Below, piece after piece: positions 53,613 to 63,612 of a stretch of DNA of 64,000 nucleotides. The notes under the pieces are model-generated. The model searched no databases. It was not told the DNA's origin and worked only from the letters and a program-made list of their open reading frames with translations. This stretch comes from Solilutibacter tolerans. Lineage in GTDB: Bacteria > Pseudomonadota > Gammaproteobacteria > Xanthomonadales > Xanthomonadaceae. Positions within the stretch are counted from its first letter, which is position 1, and the number at the start of each line of letters is the position of its first letter. The stretch lies in contig NZ_FTLW01000001.1 in assembly GCF_900155935.1 (NCBI RefSeq), forward strand, positions 248,001-312,000. The letters are read 5' to 3'. The position numbers and the translations under genes were made by a program.

Positions 53613-54462
53613 CGCCCAGGACGCCGACATGGAAGGCATGCACCCGTCGCGCGTCCGCATTGGCTACGCGAAATACGAAACGCCCCATCGTCAATTCCTC
53701 ACCAGCCTCGGGCAGATGGCCGATGGCCGCCGTGACCAGGCCGCCGATGGTGTCGTACTCGTCGTCGTTGAAATCGGCGCCAAAACGTTCGTTGAAATCG
53801 TCGATCGGGGTCAGCGCATCGACCACGTACTGGCCATCAGGTTGCGCAGCGATTTGCGCATCGCCTTCCTCGGCTTCGTCGTGTTCGTCGTCGATGTCGC
53901 CGACGATCTGCTCCAGTACGTCTTCAATGGTGACAACGCCCGCCACACCGCCGTACTCGTCGATGACAATCGCCATGTGGTTGCGAGACAGACGGAACTC
54001 GCGCAGCAACAGGTCAAGGCGCTTGGATTCGGGGATGAGGAATGCAGGGCGCAGCAAGTCATGGAGGCTGATCGGTGATTCCGCCACCACGGTCTTCAGT
54101 AAATCCTTGGCCAGCAAGATGCCGAGAATCTGGTCTTTGTCCTCGCCATGCACGGGGAAGCGCGAGTGGCCGGACTCGACTGCCGTGGCGATCACTTCGC
54201 GCATCGGCTCATCGATCTGGATCATCGTCATCTGCGCACGCGGAATCATCACATCGCCGACGGTCAGCTCGGAGACCGCGATCGCGCCCTCCATCATTCG
54301 TGTGGTGTCTGCGTCCAACAGGCCCTCGGCCTCGGCATCGCGCAGGAATTCAAGTACGTCGCCACGTGTCGTGGGCTCGCCCGAAAAGGCGGCACCGAGG
54401 CGCTTCAGCCAGCTTCGGGGTTCGGTAGATGGGCTTGTACTGTCGGGTTCTTCGGACATTGC
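53605..54462 (-). CDS. corC: CorC/YbeX-family CBS-domain protein
   Basis: 285-residue cytoplasmic protein with two CBS domains (MIPRAQMTMIQIDEPMREVI at about 65-85 and a second ending IVIDEYGGVAGVVTIEDVLE) and a C-terminal CorC_HlyC domain with FNERFGADFNDDEYDTIGGL. It is the short, soluble YbeX form without the DUF21 membrane part. YbeX is linked to ribosome maturation and Mg2+/Co2+ efflux. I chose ATG 54462 (MSEEPDSTSPSTEP). It lies in the phoH-ybeY-corC unit and overlaps the Lnb_N gene. Confidence 0.92.
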   Translation of the reverse strand, partial: AMSEEPDSTSPSTEPRSWLKRLGAAFSGEPTTRGDVLEFLRDAEAEGLLDADTTRMMEGAIAVSELTVGDVMIPRAQMTMIQIDEPMREVIATAVESGHSRFPVHGEDKDQILGILLAKDLLKTVVAESPISLHDLLRPAFLIPESKRLDLLLREFRLSRNHMAIVIDEYGGVAGVVTIEDVLEQIVGDIDDEHDEAEEGDAQIAAQPDGQYVVDALTPIDDFNERFGADFNDDEYDTIGGLVTAAIGHLPEAGEELTMGRFVFRVANADARRVHAFHVGVLGDA

Positions 54463-54530
54463 GGGGGAATGCATCTCTTGTCGGGTGCTGGCAGTCTACC
54501 TCGCCCCGCCGTCATGGCAGATGACAGCGC

Positions 54531-55007
54531 TCAGAGGTAGGGGTCGGCGATGCCGAGGCCGGCCAAGATCTCACGCTCGAGCTGCTCCATCGCATGGGCA
54601 TCGGCATCGTCTTCATGGTCCCAACCCAGCAAATGCAGGCAGCCATGCACGGTCAGGTGGGCGTAATGCGCGGCGAGTGGTTTCTTTTGCGATGTCGCTT
54701 CTTTCGCCACCACCGGCGCGCACATCACCAGGTCGCCCAACAACGGGAACTTCGCGTTCTTTGGCAAGCCTAGCGGACGCTCGGCCGGAAAGCTCAGCAC
54801 GTTTGTCGCATAGTCCTTGCCGCGATAGTGGCGGTTGAGCGCGCGGCCCTCGTCTTCGCCGACGATGCGAATGGCCAGGTCGGCCTCGCGGATCCGGGTT
54901 TCAAGCGCAGTGTTGACCCAGCGACGGAAGCTGGGCGCAGCCGGCACACCCTTGCGTGGGCAGGCATAGCTGACGGCGACATCCAGAATGAGCGGGCCGC
55001 GGGTCAA
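54531..55007 (-). CDS. ybeY: Endoribonuclease YbeY (16S rRNA maturation)
   Basis: 158-residue metallo-endoribonuclease needed for 16S rRNA 3'-end processing and ribosome quality control. Zinc motif [15 protein letters not shown] (HxxxHxxxxxH) near 115-130 is intact, and [20 protein letters not shown] is the family core. Downstream of phoH and upstream of corC on the same strand (73 and 69 bases), so it fits the classical ybeZYX unit. Confidence 0.96.
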   Translation of the reverse strand: MTRGPLILDVAVSYACPRKGVPAAPSFRRWVNTALETRIREADLAIRIVGEDEGRALNRHYRGKDYATNVLSFPAERPLGLPKNAKFPLLGDLVMCAPVVAKEATSQKKPLAAHYAHLTVHGCLHLLGWDHEDDADAHAMEQLEREILAGLGIADPYL

Positions 55008-55079
55008 GGTGTGTGCCTGTGGATGTTTGCGCGCATGTCCATCTTCCTTGGACGATCTTGGGGTGTGATGTAGGCCAGT

Positions 55080-56081
55080 CTAGCCGTTCGTGGTCGTGCT
55101 GGTCGCCGCATCACGCGCATCACGTGATTCGTACGCATTCACGATGCGCGCGACCAAGGGATGCCGCACCACGTCGCGGGATTCGAAGAAGGTGAAGCTC
55201 ACTCCATCCACGCCACGCAGGACTTCGATTGCATCCTTCAACCCGGATTTGACGTGCTTGGGCAGGTCGATCTGGGTCATGTCACCGGTTACGACCGCCG
55301 TCGAGCCGAAGCCCAGGCGGGTCAGGAACATCTTCATCTGCTCGATGGTGGTGTTCTGCGCTTCGTCGAGGATCACGAACGCATCGTTGAGCGTGCGTCC
55401 GCGCATGTAGGCGAGCGGCGCGATCTCGATGACGTTTTTCTCCAGCAATTTCACCACTTTTTCCACGCCCAGCATCTCGTACAGCGCGTCGTACAGCGGG
55501 CGCAGGTAAGGGTCGACCTTTTGGGTGAGGTCGCCGGGCAGGAAGCCGAGCTTCTCGCCCGCTTCCACCGCCGGACGCACCAGGATCAAACGCTGCACGC
55601 GCGATTCGTTGAGCGCATCCACCGCCATCGCTACGGCCAGAAATGTTTTGCCGGTACCTGCAGGGCCGATGCTGAAGTTGATGTCGTGCGTGGCGATCGC
55701 GTGCAGATATTTCTTCTGGTTGGCACCGCGGCCGCGCAACGTTCCGCGCTTTACCCGTACCGCGATGTCTTGCGGGATGTAGTCGTCGCTACGCGTGGGT
55801 GCATCGTCAGGGCCATCGCCTATCAAGCCCGACAGACGCAGGTTGATGGCGTGACCATCGAAGGCTTCGCCACCGGCCTCGGCATACAACTCGCGCAACA
55901 CCTTTTCGGTGAGTGCCAGTGCATGCGCGTCTTCGCCGGTCACGCGGAAGACATTGCCGCGGTTGGCAATCTCGACGCCCAAACGCAATTCGATTTGGCG
56001 CAAATGCGCATCGAACGGGCCGGTCAAATTGGCGAGGCGTTCGATGTCGTTGGGTTCGAGCGTGAAGTCGTGGCTGGGCAT
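55080..56081 (-). CDS. ybeZ: PhoH-family ATPase (YbeZ)
   Basis: 333-residue PhoH-like ATPase, partner of YbeY in RNA processing. Walker [16 protein letters not shown] at about 137-151, then the helicase-like Walker [21 protein letters not shown], and a conserved [11 protein letters not shown]-terminal part (about 1-100) contains the KH/R3H-like region with [20 protein letters not shown]. Length is normal. Convergent relationship with the exported protein gene downstream of its start: the start of that gene lies 128 bases away on the other strand. Confidence 0.93.
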   Translation of the reverse strand: MPSHDFTLEPNDIERLANLTGPFDAHLRQIELRLGVEIANRGNVFRVTGEDAHALALTEKVLRELYAEAGGEAFDGHAINLRLSGLIGDGPDDAPTRSDDYIPQDIAVRVKRGTLRGRGANQKKYLHAIATHDINFSIGPAGTGKTFLAVAMAVDALNESRVQRLILVRPAVEAGEKLGFLPGDLTQKVDPYLRPLYDALYEMLGVEKVVKLLEKNVIEIAPLAYMRGRTLNDAFVILDEAQNTTIEQMKMFLTRLGFGSTAVVTGDMTQIDLPKHVKSGLKDAIEVLRGVDGVSFTFFESRDVVRHPLVARIVNAYESRDARDAATSTTTNG

Positions 56082-56208
56082 AGGGCAGGTATTGGGGTGG
56101 GGGCTGGCACGTTACCGCAAGCGCGGTTTCATTTGCGTGAGCTTGCCCAAGCAGAATCAGGCACGCATTCTTGTTGGCATGGGCGACGGGGCAAGGACGA
56201 GAAGCAGG

Positions 56209-57672
56209 ATGAGAGCCTTGGGCAAATGGGCCTTGCTTGCCATGTTCGGCGTTTGGGTGATGGCCGCATGGTCTCAGGCGCCTATCAAGACTGCCGGGCA
56301 AGCTCGTGAACAAGGTGTCTTGCCCGTTACGCTGGAAATCTCGTCATCGGCCGGTGGTTTTGGTCAAGGGCGTGCCACCCGGCTGACCCTGCGGCGCAGT
56401 GGCGAGGGCTATCGAAGCGAAACCACGGTCGTCGAAATCAGGCGCAGTGACACGCCGCCGCATGATGTGCTGCCGCCCGAGACCACGGAGCCCGTCATGG
56501 GCTGGATGAACGTGGACAAGGTGCGGCGGCTGATCGAGGTGATGAGGTTGCCACCGACCACCACGGTGGATGCGTCTGAAATGGCACCGCTCGATGTGTG
56601 GCAGGCCGACATCGATGCCCTGTGGCGTCCGGAGAAATGGGCGGCAGTCGAAGAGGCTCATCTTGCCGCGCAGAGGTATCGGGAGCGACTACGGGATCCA
56701 GCCACCCTGGGCATGGTGCTGCGAGATGCCGCGAGCCAGTTTGCCGTGGATCTGGAAGTGGGCGTGGGGGTCAAGGCGATTTTCGACGATGGCTCCCAGC
56801 TTGGTGCAAGCACGGCGGGGCACATGTATCGCATGTTGCCGTGGCGGAATGCGGATGGGGCATTCAGTTATTCGACGAATTTCGCCGATGCATTGCTGGA
56901 AATACTGCCGGCGGATGCCGTCAACCGCGATGCGCTTGTCGCCCAGGTGGATGCAGACAAGCGCCAACATCTTCTCAAGCTGGGTCTGATGGAAATCAAC
57001 AGCAACGTGGATGCCATCGCACAAGCGCCTACTGCCTACCTGCGCCTGCGCCAGGACTATCACCTGCGGGCCATATCCATAGACGACCGTGCATCGAAGG
57101 AAGCCTTGATGCGCGATCCGCGCGCACGAGGACCGCAGCGGCTGCGCGTGCAACTCCGGCGCAAGGGGGCGGATCGGCCGGTCATAGCCTATGTTGAGCT
57201 GAACCTGCGCGATGGCGATTTGGCCACCCCGGATGACATCGAGCGGATCGAACGGCGCTTTCAGCGCGTGGCATCCGATGGCGTGCTCAAGTCGCTGCCG
57301 CCGAGGGTCATCTTGACCTTCGGCTACCGTTACCTGACGCAGGACACGTACATAAAAAGAGACGAGGCTTTGGTGCGCCGCCAATTTGTCCTTCAGATGG
57401 CCAAGGGCACACGCTGGCGCCTGGATGCGTCATCCGCCGCGGTCAGTGATGCGTTCGTGGTGTCGCAGGGGCCATTGCAATGGATGTTGCTGGGTGATGG
57501 CCGAACCGTGCGCTGGAAGTCATCGCATGGCAAGCCGGATGCGCCGGGCGAGTGGCGATGCGCCAACGTCCCCTTGGGTTCGGAGATGCCCGACGATGAC
57601 GACCCCAATCTGATGTTCCCCAATGTGTGCTTCGGCGAGATGTTCGATGCAGAAGGCCGGCGCATCGAGTGA
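56209..57672 (+). CDS. Exported protein of unknown function
   Basis: 487-residue protein I do not recognise. ATG 56209 (with AAGGA 12 bases upstream) gives a signal peptide MRALGKWALLAMFGVWVMAAWSQ; ATG 56179 would add ten residues without a ribosome site. No membrane span after the signal, few cysteines, and a charged, helix-plus-strand composition: WQADIDALWRPEKWAAVEEA and a long loop at about 340-400 with TFGYRYLTQDTYIKR. The C-terminus has CANVPLGSEMPDDDDP. It is isolated between phoH (divergent) and miaB (convergent). Confidence 0.72.
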   Translation: MRALGKWALLAMFGVWVMAAWSQAPIKTAGQAREQGVLPVTLEISSSAGGFGQGRATRLTLRRSGEGYRSETTVVEIRRSDTPPHDVLPPETTEPVMGWMNVDKVRRLIEVMRLPPTTTVDASEMAPLDVWQADIDALWRPEKWAAVEEAHLAAQRYRERLRDPATLGMVLRDAASQFAVDLEVGVGVKAIFDDGSQLGASTAGHMYRMLPWRNADGAFSYSTNFADALLEILPADAVNRDALVAQVDADKRQHLLKLGLMEINSNVDAIAQAPTAYLRLRQDYHLRAISIDDRASKEALMRDPRARGPQRLRVQLRRKGADRPVIAYVELNLRDGDLATPDDIERIERRFQRVASDGVLKSLPPRVILTFGYRYLTQDTYIKRDEALVRRQFVLQMAKGTRWRLDASSAAVSDAFVVSQGPLQWMLLGDGRTVRWKSSHGKPDAPGEWRCANVPLGSEMPDDDDPNLMFPNVCFGEMFDAEGRRIE

Positions 57673-57673
57673 A

Positions 57674-59074
57674 TCAATCGCCCGTCGCCACCCGCCCACG
57701 CAATGAATTCGGCAGCGCATCGGTGATCACCACATCGACAAATCCGCCGATCAAGCGCGGATGCCCGGCAAAGTTCACCTGACGCATGTTTTCGGTCTTG
57801 CCGGTGAGTTCGTTCGCGTCCTTGCGTGACGTGCCGGTGACCAGCACACGCTGCGTACTTCCGATCATCGTTTTGGAGATCTCGAAGCTGTGCGCGTTGA
57901 TGTGCGCCTGCAGACGCGACAGGCGAGCATGCTTCTCGGCATCGCTGACGTCATCGGGCAAATCCGCGGCAGGCGTGCCGGGGCGGCGCGAATAGATGAA
58001 GCTGAAGCTCTGGTCGAAGCCGACATCCTCGATCAGCTTCATCGTCTTCTCGAAATCGGCCTCGGTCTCGCCGGGGAAGCCGACGATGAAATCCGAGCTG
58101 ATGCTGATGTCCGGACGCACCGCGCGCAGCTTGCGGATCTTCTGCTTGAACTCCAGCGCCGTGTAGCCGCGTTTCATTGCTGCCAGGATGCGGTCGCTGC
58201 CGGCCTGCACCGGCAGGTGCAGGTAGTTGGCGAGCTTGGGCACGTCGCGGTAGGCCTCGATCAGCGAATCGCTGAACTCCAGCGGGTGTGAGGTGGTGAA
58301 GCGGATGCGGTCGATGCCGTCAATCTCGGCGATGGCGCGGATCAAGAGTCCCAAGTCTGCGGTTTCTTCGGAATCGCTGATCGGCCCGCGATACGCATTG
58401 ACGTTCTGGCCGAGCAAGTTGATCTCGCGTACGCCCTGGGTGGCGAGCTGGGCGACTTCGACCAAGACGTCCTCGAACGGGCGGCTGATCTCGGTACCGC
58501 GGGTGTAGGGCACCACGCAGAAGCTGCAGTACTTGCTGCAGCCTTCCATGATCGAGACGAAGGCGGTCGGGCCATCGGCGCGCGCTTCGGGCAGGGCGTC
58601 GAACTTCTCGATTTCGGGGAAGCTGATGTCCACCTGCGGGCGGCCGGATTCGCGGCGGGCGCGGATCAGCTCCGGTAGGCGATGCAGGGTCTGTGGGCCG
58701 AAGACCAGATCGACGAATGGCGCGCGCTTAACGATGCCATCGCCTTCTTGCGAGGCCACGCAGCCGCCGACGCCGATCAGGACCGGCTTGCCGCCTTCCT
58801 TCAATTGCCGCCAACGGCCCAGCTGGCTGAAAACCTTCTCTTGCGCTTTTTCGCGTATCGAGCAGGTATTGACCAAGATCACGTCGGCTTCTTCGGCGTT
58901 CGTGGTGAGTTCAAGGCCTTCGTGTTCGGCCAGAACGTCGGCCATCTTCGCCGAATCGTACTCGTTCATCTGACATCCGTGGGTCTGGATGAAGAGTTTG
59001 CCGGTGGGAGTGCCCGTGGCGGGACGGGCGGGCTGGCCGGCATCAAGCACGGCAAGGGGAATACGGTCAGTCAT
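57674..59074 (-). CDS. miaB: tRNA-2-methylthio-N6-dimethylallyladenosine synthase MiaB
   Basis: Radical-SAM methylthiotransferase that adds the 2-methylthio group to i6A37 of tRNAs reading UNN codons. 466 residues: N-terminal UPF0004 domain ([38 protein letters not shown]), radical-SAM cluster [15 protein letters not shown] at about 170-185, and a C-terminal TRAM domain (RGRVATGD end). All cluster cysteines are visible. The stop is one base from the exported-protein stop (convergent). Confidence 0.97.
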   Translation of the reverse strand: MTDRIPLAVLDAGQPARPATGTPTGKLFIQTHGCQMNEYDSAKMADVLAEHEGLELTTNAEEADVILVNTCSIREKAQEKVFSQLGRWRQLKEGGKPVLIGVGGCVASQEGDGIVKRAPFVDLVFGPQTLHRLPELIRARRESGRPQVDISFPEIEKFDALPEARADGPTAFVSIMEGCSKYCSFCVVPYTRGTEISRPFEDVLVEVAQLATQGVREINLLGQNVNAYRGPISDSEETADLGLLIRAIAEIDGIDRIRFTTSHPLEFSDSLIEAYRDVPKLANYLHLPVQAGSDRILAAMKRGYTALEFKQKIRKLRAVRPDISISSDFIVGFPGETEADFEKTMKLIEDVGFDQSFSFIYSRRPGTPAADLPDDVSDAEKHARLSRLQAHINAHSFEISKTMIGSTQRVLVTGTSRKDANELTGKTENMRQVNFAGHPRLIGGFVDVVITDALPNSLRGRVATGD

Positions 59075-59228
59075 GGAGTCTCCGGGGCGCGGTGGTGATT
59101 CCGGGCCGGATGGTGAGGTGAGGACAAGGCACTAGTGTAGGCAATGCGCGCGGTGTATGTTTGCAAAAGCTTGTGCGCCAAGGGTTAGGCGCTAATTTTG
59201 GCCGAATCAATCAAAGGGGATGGGGCGG

Positions 59229-60110
59229 ATGCGGGTTGTCGGGTGGCTCTTCTGCGTAATGGTGGGCTGGTGGGGCGTGAACGACGCGCTGGCCGGCACG
59301 CTGTACCGCTGCGAGTCGCCGGATGGCAGTCGCAGCTATTCCAGCAAGCGCGTGCCGGGGGCAAGTTGTTCGGCGGTGGCGAGCTACACCAAGCAGCCTG
59401 CCTCCAAATGGCAGCCTGTGGCATCGGCCTCTGCGGCAACGATCACGCCAGTAACGCCCGCCAATGCGCAGGCCGCCGTGAGTGCTTCTCCGGTCGTCTC
59501 GGCCCCCATGTCCACCTCTTCTTCTTCAAGCCGCCGGGTCAGCGGGCGTGTCTACACCTATAAGCGCAATGGCATCACTTACGCCAGCACCACGCCGCCG
59601 CGCGGTGTTGCGGCCTCTTCGCTAAAGTCGATCCCCTTTAGCTATATGGAGGCTTGCTTCGCCTGCGGAGCCAAGCCCGGTGTCAATTTCGGTACCTTGC
59701 GACTGAACACCTCGGCCTATCAGGCGGAAATTGACGAGGCGGCGCGCCTGCACGGGGTCGATCCGGCGATCGTCCGCGCCATCATCCACGCAGAATCCGC
59801 CTACAACCCGAAGGCATTGTCGCGGGTCGGGGCGCAAGGTTTGATGCAGCTGATGCCGGCAACGGCGCGGCGTTTCGGGGTCACCAACGCCTTTGATGCC
59901 CGCCAGAACATCCATGGCGGGGTCCAGTACCTGGCTTGGCTGCTCAAGCGCTTCAAGGGGGATTTGACCTTGGCATCCGCCGGTTACAACGCGGGTGAGG
60001 GCGCCGTGGACAAGTACAAAGGCGTGCCGCCGTACAGCGAAACCCGGCGTTATGTGGAGCGTGTCAGGGTGTTGGCGGACCGATATCGCGGCCAATTGGC
60101 GTCGCGTTGA
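59229..60110 (+). CDS. Lytic transglycosylase with an N-terminal DUF4124 domain
   Basis: 293-residue exported peptidoglycan lyase. Signal peptide about 1-23, then a DUF4124-like region (GTLYRCESPDGSRSYSSKRV), a Ser/Thr/Ala-rich linker, and a C-terminal SLT (goose-type lysozyme fold) domain from about 160: the catalytic Glu in IHAESAYNPKALS, GAQGLMQLMPATARRFGV and YNAGEGAVDKYKGVPPYSET. ATG 59229 is preferred because AGGGG is 9 bases upstream; 59220 would leave no spacing. It stands alone, upstream of petABC. Confidence 0.9.
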   Translation: MRVVGWLFCVMVGWWGVNDALAGTLYRCESPDGSRSYSSKRVPGASCSAVASYTKQPASKWQPVASASAATITPVTPANAQAAVSASPVVSAPMSTSSSSSRRVSGRVYTYKRNGITYASTTPPRGVAASSLKSIPFSYMEACFACGAKPGVNFGTLRLNTSAYQAEIDEAARLHGVDPAIVRAIIHAESAYNPKALSRVGAQGLMQLMPATARRFGVTNAFDARQNIHGGVQYLAWLLKRFKGDLTLASAGYNAGEGAVDKYKGVPPYSETRRYVERVRVLADRYRGQLASR

Positions 60111-60133
60111 TCCCGTTTTTGGGTTGGTCGATA

Positions 60134-60163
60134 TTGTCCTGCCATTTAACGTTCCGTTACACT
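60134..60163 (+). promoter_or_regulatory. Possible sigma-70 promoter of petABC
   Basis: -35 TTGTCC (60134-60139) and -10 TACACT (60158-60163) with 18-bp spacing, 72 bases upstream of the petA start. Consensus match only (4 of 6 each). Confidence 0.35.
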
Positions 60164-60235
60164 TTGTCGTCTTTGTGGCCACCCCGCGTGGGTGTGGCTG
60201 CCAGCATTCGCCAGCATTAACTATCGGAGCGCCGA

Positions 60236-60847
60236 ATGGCCCACGATGAGGTACACAGCCCGGACAATCCGGGTCGCCGCCGGTTTTTGACCGCCACCAC
60301 GGCCGTGGTGGGCGCCGTTGGCGCAGGTATTGCCGCCGTCCCGTTCATCAAGAGCTGGAATCCCAGTGCCCGGGCCAAATTGGCCGGTGCGCCGACGATC
60401 CGTGCGATCGATGACATCGGTGCCGGTGAGCAGGTCACCGTCATGTGGCGCGGCCAGCCGATCTTCATCGCCCGCCGCACGCCGGCCATGGTCGAAAGCC
60501 TGAAGGCCATGGACGCGCTGGTGGTGGATCCGGCCTCGGACAATGCCGACCAGACCCCGGCTTTCGCCAAGAACGAATATCGCTCGATCAAGCCGGAGAT
60601 CCTGGTGCTGGTCGGTGTGTGCACGCACTTGGGCTGCGCGCCGGAGTACCTGCCGGAAGTCAAGCCGATGCCGTTCGACGCGGAATGGAAGGGCGGCTAT
60701 TTCTGCCCCTGCCACAAGTCCAAGTACGACATCGCCGGTCGCGTCTACAAGGCGCAGCCCGCACCGCTGGCGCTGCCCGTGCCGCCGTACCACTTCCAGG
60801 ACGACAACACCCTGGTGATCGGCGTCGAGCCGACGGGAGCCGCGTAA
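60236..60847 (+). CDS. petA: Ubiquinol-cytochrome c reductase Rieske iron-sulfur subunit
   Basis: 203-residue Rieske subunit of complex III. A twin-arginine type N-terminus (GRRRFLTATTAVVGAVGAG) gives a single anchor, then the Rieske head: CTHLGC (C and H) and CPCHKSKYD (second pair), with the disulfide cysteines included. These are the canonical ligands of bc1 Rieske proteins. First of the petABC operon: three bases separate its stop from petB. Confidence 0.96.
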   Translation: MAHDEVHSPDNPGRRRFLTATTAVVGAVGAGIAAVPFIKSWNPSARAKLAGAPTIRAIDDIGAGEQVTVMWRGQPIFIARRTPAMVESLKAMDALVVDPASDNADQTPAFAKNEYRSIKPEILVLVGVCTHLGCAPEYLPEVKPMPFDAEWKGGYFCPCHKSKYDIAGRVYKAQPAPLALPVPPYHFQDDNTLVIGVEPTGAA

Positions 60848-60850
60848 GCC

Positions 60851-62122
60851 ATGTCGAACGTCATCACCCGTACTGCCAATAATCTGATGGACTGGTTCAA
60901 CGAGCGTGCGCCCGGCTTCATGCCGTTCTATCGCAAGCACATGAGCGAGTACTACGCGCCGAAGAACTTCAACATCTGGTACATCTTCGGCGTATTGTCG
61001 ATGGTCGTGCTGGTCAACCAGATCCTGACCGGCATCTTCCTCACCATGCACTTCAAGCCGAGTGCCGCGGAAGCCTTCAACTCCGTCGAGTACATCATGC
61101 GCGACGTGGAGTGGGGCTGGCTGATCCGCTACATGCACTCGACCGGCGCATCGCTGTTCTTCATCGTCATCTACCTGCACATGTTCCGCGGGCTGATGTA
61201 CGGCAGCTACCGCAAGCCTCGTGAGCTGGTGTGGATTCTCGGCATGCTGATCTACCTGGTGCTGATGGCCGAAGCCTTCATGGGCTACGTGCTGCCGTGG
61301 GGCCAGATGTCGTTCTGGGGTGCCAAGGTGATCATCTCGCTGTTCGGCGCGATCCCGGTGATCGGTGGCGGCCTGACCGAGTGGATCATGGGTGATTACA
61401 ACCCGGGCGATGCCACCCTCAACCGTTTCTTTGCGCTACACGTTATCGCGCTGCCGCTGGTGCTGTTGCTGCTGGTGGTGCTGCACATCGGTGCGCTGCA
61501 TGAGGTGGGTTCCAACAACCCGGACGGCATCGAGATCAAGAAGGGTCCGAAGGGCAACCGCTGGTCGCCGACCGCGCCGGCTGACGGCATCCCCTTCCAC
61601 CCGTACTACACGGTGAAGGACACCTTCTACGTCGGCTGCTTCCTGATGGTCGCCGCCTTCATCATCTTCTTCGCGCCGGCCTTTGGTGGCTGGTTCCTGG
61701 AACATGACAACTTCACCGCCGCCGATCCGCTGGTGACCCCGGCGCACATCAAGCCGGTGTGGTACTTCACCCCGTACTACGCGATGTTGCGTGTGGTGCC
61801 GTCGTTCTTCGGCATCAAGCTGTGGGGCGTGTTGGTGATGTTCGCCGCGATCGCCGTGCTGTTCCTGCTGCCGTGGCTGGATCGCGCCAAGGTCAAGTCC
61901 TATCGCTATCGCGGCAAGCTGTCGTGGGTGATGTTGCTGGCCTTTGCCTTCACTTTCGTGTGGCTGGCCAAGATCGGCGCGGGTCCGGGCACCGACCCGA
62001 CCGAGACGATCATTGGACGCATCCTGACCGTGTTCTATTTCGTGTTCTTCCTCAGCATGCCGATCTGGACGAAACTCGATAAAACCAAACCAGTGCCTGA
62101 GCGCGTCACGGGGGAGCACTGA
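60851..62122 (+). CDS. petB: Cytochrome b of the bc1 complex
   Basis: 423-residue cytochrome b with eight predicted spans. Heme-ligand histidines are in helices B and D (for example RYMHSTGASLFFIVIYLHM and FALHVIALPLVLLLLVVLH, each with two His). The Qo-site PEWY motif appears as KPVWYFTPYYAML in this family's context (PVWY). It is the full-length b with helices E-H and not the b6/subunit IV split form. Stop followed by petC one base later. Confidence 0.97.
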   Translation: MSNVITRTANNLMDWFNERAPGFMPFYRKHMSEYYAPKNFNIWYIFGVLSMVVLVNQILTGIFLTMHFKPSAAEAFNSVEYIMRDVEWGWLIRYMHSTGASLFFIVIYLHMFRGLMYGSYRKPRELVWILGMLIYLVLMAEAFMGYVLPWGQMSFWGAKVIISLFGAIPVIGGGLTEWIMGDYNPGDATLNRFFALHVIALPLVLLLLVVLHIGALHEVGSNNPDGIEIKKGPKGNRWSPTAPADGIPFHPYYTVKDTFYVGCFLMVAAFIIFFAPAFGGWFLEHDNFTAADPLVTPAHIKPVWYFTPYYAMLRVVPSFFGIKLWGVLVMFAAIAVLFLLPWLDRAKVKSYRYRGKLSWVMLLAFAFTFVWLAKIGAGPGTDPTETIIGRILTVFYFVFFLSMPIWTKLDKTKPVPERVTGEH

Positions 62123-62123
62123 C

Positions 62124-62870
62124 ATGAAGAAATTGCATCTCACTTTCATGGGTTTGATCGCGGGCCTGATGTTGGCCGGTGGCGTCCAAGCTGCCGAGAC
62201 CGGCGTGCATCTGGAGCAGTCGGGCGTGGACCTGGGCGACCAGGCCTCGCTGCAGCGCGGCGCCAAGTACTACATGAGCTATTGCTCGGGCTGTCACTCG
62301 CTGAAATACCAGCGCTATTCGCGCATCGGCGAAGACCTGGGCCTGACCGAAGAAGAGGTCAAGCAGAACCTGATCTTCAAGGAAGGCACGCAGATCGGCG
62401 GCAACGTCATTACCGGCATGGACGCGGAGCTGGGCAAGAAGTTGTTCGGCAAGGCGCCGCCGGACCTGTCGGTGATCTCGCGCGTGCGCGGCAACGACTG
62501 GGTCTACACCTACCTGAAGTCGTTCTACCTGGACGAATCGCGTCCACTGGGTTGGAACAACACGGTGTTCCCGAACGCCTCGATGCCCAACCCGTTGTGG
62601 GAGCTGCAAGGCCTGCAACATGCCGAATACGGCAAGGCCGACGCGACCGGCGAGCGCCCAGTGGCTGGGCTGGCAGTGACCCAAGTCGGTCGCCTGAAGC
62701 CGGCGGAGTTCGATCAGGTGGCTCGCGACATCAGCGCGTTCCTCGCCTACACGGGAGAGCCGGCCGGGCTGAAGCGGCAGAGCCTGGGTGTCTGGGTGCT
62801 GCTGTTCTTGGCTTTCTTCACCTTCCTGGCATGGCTTGTGAAGAAGGAATACTGGAAGGACGTGCATTGA
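62124..62870 (+). CDS. petC: Cytochrome c1 of the bc1 complex
   Basis: 248-residue cytochrome c1. Signal peptide about 1-23 (ending VQA), heme c motif CSGCH (about 54-58), axial Met in the NASMPNPLWELQG stretch, and a C-terminal anchor SLGVWVLLFLAFFTFLAWLV. Complete complex III genes in order petA-petB-petC. GGGGAG lies 7 bases before the ATG. Confidence 0.97.
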   Translation: MKKLHLTFMGLIAGLMLAGGVQAAETGVHLEQSGVDLGDQASLQRGAKYYMSYCSGCHSLKYQRYSRIGEDLGLTEEEVKQNLIFKEGTQIGGNVITGMDAELGKKLFGKAPPDLSVISRVRGNDWVYTYLKSFYLDESRPLGWNNTVFPNASMPNPLWELQGLQHAEYGKADATGERPVAGLAVTQVGRLKPAEFDQVARDISAFLAYTGEPAGLKRQSLGVWVLLFLAFFTFLAWLVKKEYWKDVH

Positions 62871-62931
62871 TCACGACGCGGGCCGCATGGCCCGCGTTGC
62901 ACATGGGGTGGAAGGCAAGGAGATGATGACG

Positions 62932-63573
62932 ATGATGGCGACAACCTCCCGGGTCCGTAACAACTTGACCCTGTTCTCTGGCGTTGACGATGTGCTTTCG
63001 CACCGCGTCAGGCTGGTGCTGGCGGCGAAAGGCGTCACTTACGACTTCATCCCCGTCGATCCGACGCGGCCGCCCGAGGATCTCATCGACCTCAACCCCT
63101 ATCACTCGGTGCCGACCTTGGTCGAGCGTGACCTGGTGCTCTACGCAGCGTCGGTAGTCAGCGAATACATCGACGAGCGCTACCCGCATCCGCCGTTGAT
63201 GCCGATCGATCCACTATCGCGTGCACGCTTGCGCCTGGCCATGCTGCGCATCGAACACGACTGGGTGCCACAAGTGCAGGCGATGCAGCTCGGCGGCAAG
63301 TCGCAGGCCGATGCCGCAAAAAAACGCCTGACTGAGTTGCTGGTGCAGTCGGTGCCGCTGTTCAAGGCAAGTAAGTTTTTCCTCAACACCGAAATGAGCT
63401 TGGCCGATTGCGCCATCGCGCCGATCATCTGGCGTTTGGAATCGCTCGGCATTCCGCTGCCGAAGGACGGCGGCAAGGCGATCGAGGACTACGGCAACCG
63501 CATCTTCCGCAACCCGGGCTTCGTGCGCAGCCTGACCGAGGAAGAGAAGAAACTCCGCGACATGCCTGAGTGA
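62932..63573 (+). CDS. sspA: Stringent starvation protein A
   Basis: 213-residue GST-fold RNA-polymerase-associated protein. LTLFSGVDDVLSHRVRLVLAAKGVTYDFI is the thioredoxin-like N-terminus, followed by LNPYHSVPTLVERDLVLYAASVVSEYIDERYPHPPLMP, the SspA signature PHPPLMP. ATG 62932 is preferred (AAGGAG 9 bases upstream); three other in-frame ATGs lie close together. Family members bind RNA polymerase in stationary phase. It is probably co-transcribed with sspB. Confidence 0.93.
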   Translation: MMATTSRVRNNLTLFSGVDDVLSHRVRLVLAAKGVTYDFIPVDPTRPPEDLIDLNPYHSVPTLVERDLVLYAASVVSEYIDERYPHPPLMPIDPLSRARLRLAMLRIEHDWVPQVQAMQLGGKSQADAAKKRLTELLVQSVPLFKASKFFLNTEMSLADCAIAPIIWRLESLGIPLPKDGGKAIEDYGNRIFRNPGFVRSLTEEEKKLRDMPE

Positions 63574-63612
63574 TGCCGACCTCAGTAGCCAAGCGCGGCA
63601 CGGGGGCAACGC

